A stretch of 64,000 nt of DNA, from contig OZ026605.1 in the NCBI GenBank assembly GCA_964020085.1, forward strand, positions 5,384,366 through 5,448,365. The letters are read 5' to 3'. Below are positions 13,101 to 25,100 of this stretch, piece after piece; within the stretch, counting starts at the first letter, position 1, and each line of letters begins with the position of its first letter. The translations under genes were made by a program, and so were the position numbers. The DNA is from Micromussa lordhowensis (lineage: Eukaryota; Cnidaria; Anthozoa; Scleractinia; Lobophylliidae). The notes beneath the pieces are model-generated. The model was not told the DNA's origin. It was given only the letters and a program-made list of their open reading frames with translations, and did no database searches.

Positions 13101-16100
13101 CTCTGGGAGTGGAGAACTGGTATATTCCCGACTACGCCATAACGGCTTCATCTGAGGTAGGTGGTATGCTGAGAACGAAGGCAACGAGAAAGATGATGAT
13201 GATGATCAACATCATCATCAGCAGAAACATCATCTCATCATTATCACAATGATTCCTGAACACCCTAAAAGGTCGATTAGACGATTTTGGGAAGGGACAC
13301 ATTTCATTTCACTTTTTGCTTTAGCATCCATACACGTCGCAAACATTACGTTATATTGCTATTACGTTTTCATCTCACACCAAGGCTAACTCAGTCGAGG
13401 GCTAATACTAGACGGACCATTAGTGAGGTGTGGCTATGTTACACGTTTTATTATATGACTGAGAAAATTACCTCATTGTGATTGGCTGAGAGCAGGCCAA
13501 TGCATCGTTAATTCTTAATTTGCACTGCAGTGCAAATTAACGAGCGCGCGTTCACAATTTTCTCAGTCATATAATAAATGAGTAATCGAGCCAGTAAGGA
13601 TTTACCTACTCGTGATATTTAAATATCACTAGTAGTGTAAATCCTTAATTGCACTCGCATTCATACGGTTACCTATACTTAATGAATTACGTTAACCCGA
13701 CCACCAACGGGCGAACACAAATCATGATGTACGAATGAGTAAAGGGGGTCATTGAACGGGTTCTTTTAATTACAATTCTTCAGTGGAATGATAACCATCG
13801 CGCCTCCTATGGAAGATTGCACCGTTTAGGGAGTAGCTGGTCTTCAAAGACAAGCGACAAATCACAATGGATTCAGGTGGATATTCGTGTAATGGCCAAA
13901 GTGACCAAGATAGCTACGCAGGGACGGCAGGACTGGCCTCAGTGGGTAACACGATACAAAGTTTCCTACAGTACAGACGGAGTGCATTTCAATTTCCAGA
14001 ACAAGGTAGGTACTGCTGCTTAATTTAGCAGCCTCTTTCTTCGTGCGCACACGCGGTTAAACTACAGTATTTTTTGTTGACTGCCCTAACACAAGTATTT
14101 GAGTTCTTCCTTTCGAAGATATAGGTAAAAGGGTGACAATTGAAAAAGGAAGATTGCTACTTTTTGTGGAGCATCAAACGTTGAATATTTTGACTTCGTT
14201 TTAACAGTGTCAAGTTCTGATGCGACTGCACCTCGTGTGACAATAATAGAGGAAACGGTAGAATATGCATAGATTAACACTTTGATGAAGTGTTTCTAAA
14301 AATATAATTTTAAAAATTGCTGAAGATTATAAAGCGTAGCATCGCAAATTTAACAATATTGGAATTACTTACAAAAGTAGTAACCTCATTTAAATATTTT
14401 GAAATTTCTTCGACCCTACAGTGTATGGTTCATACCACAGAAGATGTAATTTCTGACGTTTGACGGACGAATTAGACGGAAATTATTATTCTGACGGCAC
14501 GTTGGAGAGACTCGCGGTGCATCTCGGGTTGCTTAAGGATTATTCAAGGTTTTAGGCGGGAGATCTAAGTCATTCTAGGTCGGTCAGTCGGAGTGTTCGC
14601 CCGCTTTATTTTTTTTTTGGATTACTTTTCGATTTGATCTATTCGTGTAAATTAACTGTAGAATGCCCTTTCCTCGGGGAATCGTACTGCTGCATTAGAT
14701 GAGGAATACGTTTCCACATATTTTTTGGCCACATCTAAAGGGTGGTTTTTTAGTGGCTTTTCGTATCTGGCGTAGTACAGTTTCTGAATTCTTGGAATTT
14801 TCAGCTAATTTTGTGAGGTAAACATATGAATAATTAATAGATATTAGGATACATTAGAATGCATTGAGTCGCACGGCTCATGGCTGACTGACTCATCCTC
14901 AATAAACTTTTCACATTGAATGTCTCGTGTGAGTGTAGTCAGAATTTTTAAACTTCGTTTGTCCTGCTGTTTATAGGTGTACCAAGCTAACAGTGATCAA
15001 AATACCGTCGTAATTAATACTTTAGAATCGCCCGTGCAAGCGCGCTTTATTCGTCTTCACCCTCAAGAATGGTATGGTCACGTCTCGATGAGAGTGGAGC
15101 TTTATGGTTGTGCTTTGATCAAAGGTATGTTCTGATTGAAAAAAAATACTTAAGCATTACAATTTATTTTTGTCAGCTTAAGACCAAAAGGATTTAAACA
15201 GTCAACTGGAACGTGAAGGTGTCATTGGGAGACGAAGAAAGATATTCTGAGGTTTATTTCTCCACTTCATCTAGGTTTTTAATTGCAAATACACCATTTA
15301 AATTGCGTCATCATTGTAAGTATTAATAATATAACAATAGAGTTTATGTTCGCAGGCATAAATATGTTTTGGGCCCGACTTAGACTCATTTTAGCCCGAG
15401 CCGCTAGGCGAGGGCTAAAATGAGTCTGAGAAGGGCCCAAAACGTATTTATGCCCAAGAACATAAACTCTATTGCTATTATTATCGTTTTGGAGGGCATT
15501 GAGAAAATAAAAACTTTAAAAAATGACAACCAAACAGTCTGAACAATCACGCGGGCTAAAATACATTTTAGCCCGCCAAAATCTCCATTTTAGCCCGCAA
15601 AATGCGCCACAATGCCCGACAAAGTGATAATAATATCTAATTTGAACTTATGGCTGATTATATTAAAACTCGTATTGATGTTGACTTACAACTTATGCTT
15701 CACTTCCTTGGTACTAGAATGCGCGGACCCAATGGGAATGGAAAATAGACTGCTTCCCGACTATGCAATCACCTCGTCGTCTGAAGTAAGGCCTACCAAT
15801 GTTAAGCCAGCTTTCTCGTATTTCTAAGTATTTAAAAATTTGTAGACCAGGGTGGAGAGATATCAACAGTCCTGAGATTGAAATGTCTTGGCTAACAGGA
15901 TATAAGCGAGGATAACCAGCCAAATATTACACCACTCTGTTTCCCCAACTAGTTTGGCGATAGACGAAAGTCGTCGCTCTGCTTCTATATACAAAGCATC
16001 GTATGACTAGACATCATGAAATAGTTTTTTATGTAAAGTTTTAAATAAAAGAAAAATAGATTCAGATTTATTAACATTTTAATTACCAACTGAGGAGGAA

Positions 16101-19100
16101 ATACTTCTTGACAAGGGTTATCTATGATAGTGTATACTAAAATTGTTATATTCAAAGACCTATTTTCGTAAAATAATTTAAACCGAATGTTACAGTAATG
16201 AAAATGTCTAGCTTGAGCGGTTTTCATTTGAGTGTCGAAGCTAAAGAGTTATTGAGTTTGTACTTACTACGCAACACGATTGGCTTAAAAAACTCCCGCC
16301 AATTTTCTATCCAATCAGAAGTAAAATCAAAACCAATCATGATTCACTCACATACGTTTTCCCGCGCCTCGCGACAGCTACATGTAATTACTTCGAGTTG
16401 TGATTGGTTCTCTGTCGGCGTCGTTTGTGATTGGCTAGTGCGATTTCTTTGGTTTTGGTTTTATAACACTCAATTGAAAACCGCTCTATTACCAAGGTGG
16501 CAACTATCACAACGACAAGGATATTTTCTTTGTTTTTTGTTTCTTCAGTGGACTACATACAATAGGCCCTCTGAAGGAAGACTATACAATATGCCAAGCG
16601 GTGGAATGGTGGGCAGCTGGTCTTCAAAGACAAACGACAAATCACAATGGATTCAGGTTGATTTTGGTGAAGTCAAACGAGTGACGCAGGTTGCCAGCCA
16701 GGGCCAGGCGCTGTATGGTTATGTACAGTGGGTGACAAAATACAGAGTGTCTTACAGTACACTGGGAAAGGAGTTCAAGTCCCAAGATCATGTGAGTCCT
16801 TATAAGATGCTATGGCGTTCTGTTTGTATAATAGGGTGCATGTTTTAATGGCGAAAATTATTTCCTCATGTCACCGATCCTGATAATGAATGATATGCTG
16901 ATGATGATTACGTAATAACTAGGAGCAGAGTTTTCATAATCATGTGAACTTTATGCGTCATTCAATAATCTTTGCTCAGCGATGTTTTTGCCTATTATGT
17001 GTTTATTGCAACGCCCATGGCGAGTAGCTTGGGAGTAGGTTTAAAATAGACCTTTCTAAGGTTTCTTACGCCATCTTGCTTCGGGGCAAACACAGCAAAA
17101 ACTACAGTAAATGCAATAAGTTGAGAGTGATTAACTTTTTGAGTGTTTAATAAGTTTCAAAGAGCAGATACCCATCAGAAGATATTTTCGGTTAAATTTG
17201 AATAACATAGATTAACTGTGAGGGAGCAATGGTACTTTTATTTTTCATACAAATGTCTTCAAATTTTCCCGCGAATTGCGACTCGGTTTTACGGACAAAT
17301 GTATGGAAAAATGAAAACCTTAATTGCGGTGTTTTGGCAAGTTTATTTCCTTCAAATGCGATCAGTAAATTCTTTTACCTAGCGTCTTTAGTTATTAATT
17401 CATAGATACTTCAGAACTCAAATTTTCCGTGAGTTGTTAGACATTAGATTCACCTTTTCCCCATACATTTTGCCCCCGAAATAACATGGCCTCAGAAACC
17501 GTGAAAAGGTCGATAGCTGAGGACGCCACATGAAAGTTATGTTATCTCTTGCTTCGCATAGAAGGCTTACTCCGAACCCTGCTATCACGGCACACGTTGC
17601 GTCATATATTTCGATTTCCACAAATGCACAAGGAACTAAAACGTAATGATCTTTCTACAATGCTCACTCTCATAATAGGCATAGTAGTATAAATAGGAGC
17701 TAATAGGAACATGTAAACCGTAGCACGCAAACAGGACGAGTCCTGCACTTTCTTATAGTTATGGAGATGAGGTGTAAGAAAGCGCCGCGCACTCTTAGCA
17801 GTTGCTTATATTGCAATTCTATAAGGAATATGTTAAAATCTGACTATTTTCCCAACGAATTCTCAGTTTTTTCTATTTGTGCCACTGCGGTTTTAGTTTG
17901 GAATGTCATAGTTTTATTTTCTTTATATCATTGAAGGTAATCAAGTATAATTTTTGAAGTTTCAAAACAGTCAATGTCAATCGAAAACGACCTTATCGAC
18001 TCGTATGTTTTACCAAGATTTACCAAGCCAACAGTGACCAACACAGTGTTATCGTCAACACTCTTGTCCAACCCGTCGAAGCTCGTTTTGTCCGTCTCAA
18101 CATAGAGGAATGGTACGGACATATTTCAATGCGGTTTGAACTGTATGGGTGCCATGTTGATGCAGGTGAGAAATGCTTTGTTGTTGTTTTACGTTTCCGT
18201 CATATACGTGTTTTATCAATTAAGAACTTAAAAATAATCAGATGTTGATATTTTTTCCCCAGTCAGGGAGAAAATACGCCAAAATATATTCCATTATAAT
18301 CCTTTTTGATTTATGCAACTGCTGCTCAAGTCTGAAAAACAGGCCTTTCTCAAATATTGTTTTGCTCGTTTTGCCCGCTCAGCATAATAAAATAATGCTT
18401 CATCTAATATTGAAGTCTTCTGTTTGTTTGTTTAGCTTTGTTTTTTAGTGTGTCTCACCGAAGCCTAAAACACAACACTTTCAAATTTGTTAAAACAATT
18501 TGATTTGTCTTAAAATAGCGTAATAAAGAATAAGTTTGATAAAATAAAAAAAAATACCGGAACCACTTTTTCAGTATTGCTTAAGTAACTCTATCCCTAT
18601 TTACGTTTGTACTTAGCAACATTCATATTTTACTGATTCTGGTCATTTTTTTAGTATGTGTATCATCACTTGGATTGACTAGTAAGAAGTTGCCTGACTC
18701 AGCGCTAACTGCCTCCTCTGAGGTAAGATAAAAAAAAAATAATATTCGTGTTTATTTCAAGAAAGTGTGACATACACAATTAAGCAACAGATTTTACCTG
18801 GCAGTCAGCACTTTTGATCAACCTCATTATATCTCTAGATGATGCGACTCCGAGGGGATCCTTTAGAATCAGTTATACCATATTCCGTGTGGCAATAAAT
18901 TTTCGCGGGTTCTAATTTTAGTGATTTTTTTAGGTTTTTTCCACGATCCGCAAAAACGTTCCCGCAAAATTCCGCAAACATTTTCTCCGAAAAAATTCGC
19001 TCCACTGGCTAAATTATATATACAAACATCACAGGAAGAATCTTGCTGCTGCCATCAGTCACACAAAAGCACGATGTAATAAATTTATTCTGATAGAGTG

Positions 19101-22100
19101 ACACTGATTACTGTGTTGTACATCTCTACATGTTGTTTCACAGGCGAAAATGTTTTACCGGTAACTTCAATTAAACGCGGCTTTCCAAAACTGCAGAAAA
19201 TTAAACCCCGACACACGGTATGCTTCGTATTAATAGGTCAATTACAGACACTTTTGTCTGGCGTTGGCCTCACATCGAAGTGGGTCGATCCCAGGACCCG
19301 GCGTCATAAGGGGGCCGAGTTTGTCATTGCTCTAGGGATTATTTTCCCTAGTGTCTCCGATTTTTCTCCCCCAAAAAACCAACACTTTCCAAATTCAAAT
19401 TTCCGATCTGAAACAGTGGAAGAATAGCACTTCGTAAAAAGAGCACTTTTCAATTGAGGGTCGAAAGTAGCCAGACAATTACTTTGATTTTGGTTTTAAA
19501 ACTAAAAAAAAATGTAATATAAATCGGAAAGTTACACATAGAGAAGAAGTTTCATCAGCCTTAGCTGGCTTTCATGCGGGTCCTCTATCCTGTTCGAATT
19601 GGAATTTGAAGATTTTGGTTTTTGAAGAGGGAGGAAATCCGGAGAACCCGGAGAAAACCCTCGGAGCAAGGCGAGAATAAACAACAAACTGAACCCACAT
19701 ATGGCACCGAGTCGAAATTGGATCTGGGCCATATTGGTAGGAGGCGAGCGCTCTCACCACTGCGCCATATCCCTTCTCCCCTCTACAGCGGTCAAATTGA
19801 GATTGGCTGAGTAGTCTAATTGGTAAGTAGTTGGTTTGGTTTCGGTTTTACGACACTCAATATATAGCCGTTCTATTCATTGTTTTTATTCATTTATTAT
19901 TTGTTACGTGACCTCAGAAAAGGTTGTGGAATCAAATAGTCATAAACTGGTTTTGGTTTTAAAACCAAAGCTTTTTATTATAATAAATTTACCTGGAATG
20001 AATTTCCTTTTATTTGACGAAAAAGGTTTGTGGTATAAAATTATTACACTTTTTTACATTAATAAGACTTAATTTATAATTATTGTTAAATAAAACATAT
20101 TAAAACAAGTAATAACATTTTAAGCCATTTTTTTAAAGTGGGACGCAGTACACAGTGGAGCTAGAAATGCGAGACTCTACCACGTGGCTTCGGGGAGAGC
20201 TGGGGCCTGGGTGGCTAAAATCAGTAACAAGGGTCAGTGGTTAGAAGTGGATCTTGGTGAGACGACTAATGTTACCATGGTAGCGACTCAGGGCCGATAC
20301 GACTATGACCAGTGGGTAAAAACCTATAAAGTGGCTTACAGCAAATACGGCGGCCATTTTGTGTTTCAAAACAAGGCAAGTATACATTGAGTGAAAACTC
20401 TACACATATCAGTTAGGAAGGGGATTTTTCCTCTAATTACGGCATACCTAATACTAAGAGATATATATTTTGTTTACATTTTCTTAGCTTTGTGCATTTT
20501 TTTTAATTCTCTAAAGACATTTTTCAGTTTAATAAAGTAACCCTAGAGGTTACTGATCAATGTGCAAAGATTGAAGGAAGATAAGATATAACTAACAATT
20601 ATTCTAAGAGTGGCGCGTTGGATATTTTTCAGACATTTTTCAGTTTAATAAAGTAACCCTAGAGGTTACTGATCAATGTGCAAAGATTGAAGGAAGATAA
20701 GATATAACTAACAATTATTCTAAGAGCGCGCGTTGGATATGAGATGGTAGATAGCCAACGACGCGCGTAGCGCCAAGTTGGCTATAATCATCTCATATCC
20801 AACAAGGGCGAGTGGAATCATTTCATTAAAAACGGCCTCAAAATATAAAAACCTTAACTAAAGTAAAGGTAAAAACGGCCCCAAAATTCACGCGTATGCT
20901 TACCATATTCGTAGAGCATGATATAATGGATCATTACCCATGATGGCAGAGCCATCATGAATTAAAACTCTCGAATTGCAGTATTATCCAGTCATCCAGT
21001 TTTACATGATAATGATTGATCAGGGTCCATTCATTCGTAGGTGTATGACGCTAATTCAGACAGGAACAGTGTGATTGTTAACCAGCTCATTCAACCTATT
21101 CAAGCTCGTTTCATCCGCATTTATCCAGAGACTTGGTATGGTTACATTTCTATGAGAACTGAACTGTATGGCTGTGAAATTCAGTCAGGTAGGAAGGCCT
21201 GTTTAAAAGATGTAACAAATGTTAATAACGCATGTTTCTTCAAAAGAAGTAAAACAGTTCAACTATCCCCTTACCAGTTGCTAAACCAAATTATTACATT
21301 TTACCATTTATAACTCAATCAAAGTTGAGGATAAAAACTGTTCAATTTTGTCAGTGATTGTTGTTTAATAGGAAGTTTTCAATTATTGCTTGTTTATACG
21401 ATGCACGATATACCATGCTCCTCTTTTGGTCTGTTAAGGACTTCTTTGAAAGAAACTGACCTACCAACCAACCAACCAACCAACTAACGAACTAACTGTC
21501 TGACCGACTAACTGACTAGCTAACTCACTGACTGTGTCTGGCTGTCTGACTGACTGACTTTCTGATTGACTGAGTGGCTTACTGCCTGTCTGACGGACGG
21601 ACTGACAGACTGATTTTCTGACTGTCTGACCGTCTTACTGACTGCCTGTCTGCCTGTCTGACTGGCGAACTGACTGACTGATTCCCTGATTGTCTGACTA
21701 AATGAATAGCTAGCCGACTGGCTGACTGACTCGCGCACTTTTTTTAGATTGTATGTCGCCATTAGGAATGGAAAACAACGATATACCAGACTCCGCAATA
21801 ACAGCTTCCTCGATGGTAAGTGAACAGAAGCTAAAACGTCACCGTGGGTGAAAGCTGTTCTTTCAATGGCTCGTCGAATAAAGTTTTTTTTAAAGTGTCG
21901 TATGGCACTTGGGCTATATTAAATTAAAATCGGTATACATTATAAAAACCACCGAAACGCTTCATGGCAACCCGGTTAATTAATACGGATACCATAAGGA
22001 AACCGGGTGTCCTTAGATTGCGCAATGGGTTCCAGCAAATGCCGCGGACACTACGCTGAAATATTTGTAACTTGTTAAATGTATCCTGAGCTCAGACTAA

Positions 22101-25100
22101 AGAAAAGACTAACGCTTATTCAAATAGGCAAATGTCTTACATAAAGGTTAACCCGCAGAAAGCTTCATCTGGTGCAATTTGCGCATGATCCGGATAATCT
22201 CGACATATTCGTCACTTAAGGAAACGAAAAGCGTTTTCTTTATTGAGAGGTTTCAGTATTAACGAGTATTAGGCGGGCGAATGTTAGAGAAAATATTCGA
22301 GCTTTACTCGCATCGGGGCAGACAAAACTGTCCATAGTAAAGCGGGTGTTCGCTCGTCCTATCTGATTGGCCACCACGCCTGGACTTTGCATGAACTATA
22401 TGGAAGTCATGAGTTACTAATAGCCATGATTATTTTACGAAAACAAGAAATTCCTCCAACACCGGGATTGAGTACCACCCTTATCTAAGTCATGAGTTAC
22501 TAATAGCCATGATTATTTTACGAAAACAATAAATTCCTCCAACACCGGGATTGAGTACCACCCTTATCTAATTGCTCACTCTTGTGTTAAAACTATAGTG
22601 GAGTTCCAACCATGGGCCGAACAATGCCAGGATCTACCATATGGCAGGGGCATCAGGTGCATGGATTGCCAAGACAAGCGATAAAGGACAATGGATTCAA
22701 GTGGACCTTGGTAAAATTAAGGAAGTAACCAAAGTAGGCATTCAGGGCCGCCAGGATTATCCGCAGTGGGTAACGAAATACAGGGTGTCTTACAGCACGG
22801 ACGGTCAGCACTTTATGGCTCAGAATCAGGTAAGTAATGAATCCCTTTTCCGTTCCAAAACATGCTTTTCTGCAGATTCGTTTATAATCGTAAGATGTTT
22901 ATCAACTAAATATATTCTCGTGGCTCACCAGAAAATATCCAATCTTAACAATGAATAAAACACCCTGAATCACTAGGCTAAACTAAACACATATATGAAG
23001 GACAAAGCAGAAGGTAACCTTTTCGCTCTGTGCTAAAGGTTGCAGTGTCATTGTTCCTGCTTCAGCACGTCCCTTGTCTCAGTAGGAAAACAATTAAGAA
23101 ACTGGAACGCTTTTGTAACTTTTTTAAGCTTAATGATTCTCATAATTTACATTTGTACGCAACAACCGCATCATCTCACGCTTTGTATACGTTTACACAC
23201 TGTTGTGTTCAAAACTGTACTTGTGTAGTGTTTTTACCATTTCACTGACATACATATACTCTACAATTTCAGGAATACATTGGGAACAAGGATCAGAATA
23301 CCCTTATCATTAATGATTTGATCCAACCAATCAAAGCCCAGTATGTTCGAATTCTTCCACAAGAATGGCATGGACACATTTCGATGAGAATGGAGTTGTA
23401 TGGCTGCGATTCAAGTAAATATTTGTTGTGTTCCTTATATGATGATAAACGATTCTTAGCGCGGATGGCCAAAGTTTGCAGCACAGCGTCTGCAAATTCC
23501 TCAAAAGTTCCAAGTTCGAGGCAAATCTTATCCATGCAATGGACTTTGCATCTTTAGCACTCTTCTCTGTAACATATCTTGGATTGCACCTTGTTAGAAA
23601 GTGCAAAACTCAACGAACTTGCGAAAAAACTGTAAAGCAACCTTCCCAACGGCAGAGATTCACTGACCACACAATCATGAATTCGTCATCGCGAGGTCAC
23701 TTTTTTGAATAACGTGAATGAAACAAACGGTACTCGAAACGGCCTGAAAATAGCCATTTCAAAGGACTTCTGGGATCAATAGTACAACTTCACTTACCTA
23801 ACCTCGCCCCCCACCCCACATACAATGTTGAAAACCAGCATCTGCAATTTCACCTTTTTTCAACATTGTATTGGGTGGGGGGGGGGGGGGGGGGGAGAAC
23901 AGCAACTCGTTTATATTTACATTCCGAGACTTGCGCAGTATATTTCTCTGAAGAAGACCGCAGAAGGCGATCGAAAATTCACTTTAAGCGTTTTTTAGAT
24001 CTGTATAAGCTCCTCTTTTAAAATTTTGAGAAGCATTCACTTCAGGTACTTGGACTATAATAAAACTGACAGGACATTTTATTTCATGAAGGAGCTGTCA
24101 AAGGTGGCTACTCTGACTGGGGAGAATGGGACCAATGTTCGGTCACGTGTGGTGGAGGATCCCGTTCAAGAAACCGATCGTGCAACAATCCCACTCCACA
24201 GCACGGTGGAGCAGACTGCTTGTCCCTGGGACCGAGTCAGGAAACTGGGTCTTGCAATGAAAATTCGTGTCCAGGTAAACTTGTGTGAAAAAAGATAGAT
24301 CTTAGCGAGGGTTATTGGGATACGTCATCTGCAGGTACATGTTATGAAATGTCTCAGGTCTGTCATATTGCCTATTATTAGTCAAATAAGGTGAGTCTCT
24401 TTGGTTACGATAAACGCACGCTTTTATCCGTGGGATGAACAATGAACATTTTCAGTTTATATATTTGAGTTGTATACATAGGTAGTAAAAATAATTTCAG
24501 AAACAATTTTAAACAAGACATGGGATCCCGTTTATTGTCATTTTGGCATTAGTTCTTGTCCAAATGAAATGAGGGCTTAGTTGATTCAGATAATGACATG
24601 ATTCCCTATGCACATAATACATTTGTACTGAGAGATTCCAATTTGTTTCTTTTTCACTTGCTTGTGTAGTAAACGGTGATTACTCGGATTGGGGACCATA
24701 CGGCGAGTGTTCCAAGACTTGTGGCGGTGGGATGCAGACGCGAAAAAGAACGTGTACCAATCCACCACCGACAAACGGGGGAGAAAACTGCAATGGACTG
24801 GGGCCTGACAGTAACACCAGGGAATGCAACAATCAGAGATGTCCAGGTGTATATATTCATATATTATATTTTTAAGTGCATTGCAAAGTGCTGAATCAGA
24901 ATGCCACGATTTGAAGCAGCCTTCGACGTTGATTGGCGATGATAATGTCGTAAATGAAGGCCTTGCGAACATTTGGCAACTAAAAGGACTGTAAGAAATG
25001 TTGAAAAGATTATTATAATTGTTGCTACTCCTTTGTCGATGATTATTCCTGATCGGAATTCTAACAAATTGGCTCGGTGTGTGCCCTTAATGTTAGCTTG

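Noticed and set aside
16198..16848. 216-codon plus-strand frame as a single exon
   Set aside because: Its first part is dispersed repeat R2; only 16549-16791 after a TTCTTCAG acceptor matches FA58C.
24586..24972. 128-codon minus-strand frame over gene A TSP1-2
   Set aside because: Antisense shadow of the TSP1 exon and its introns.
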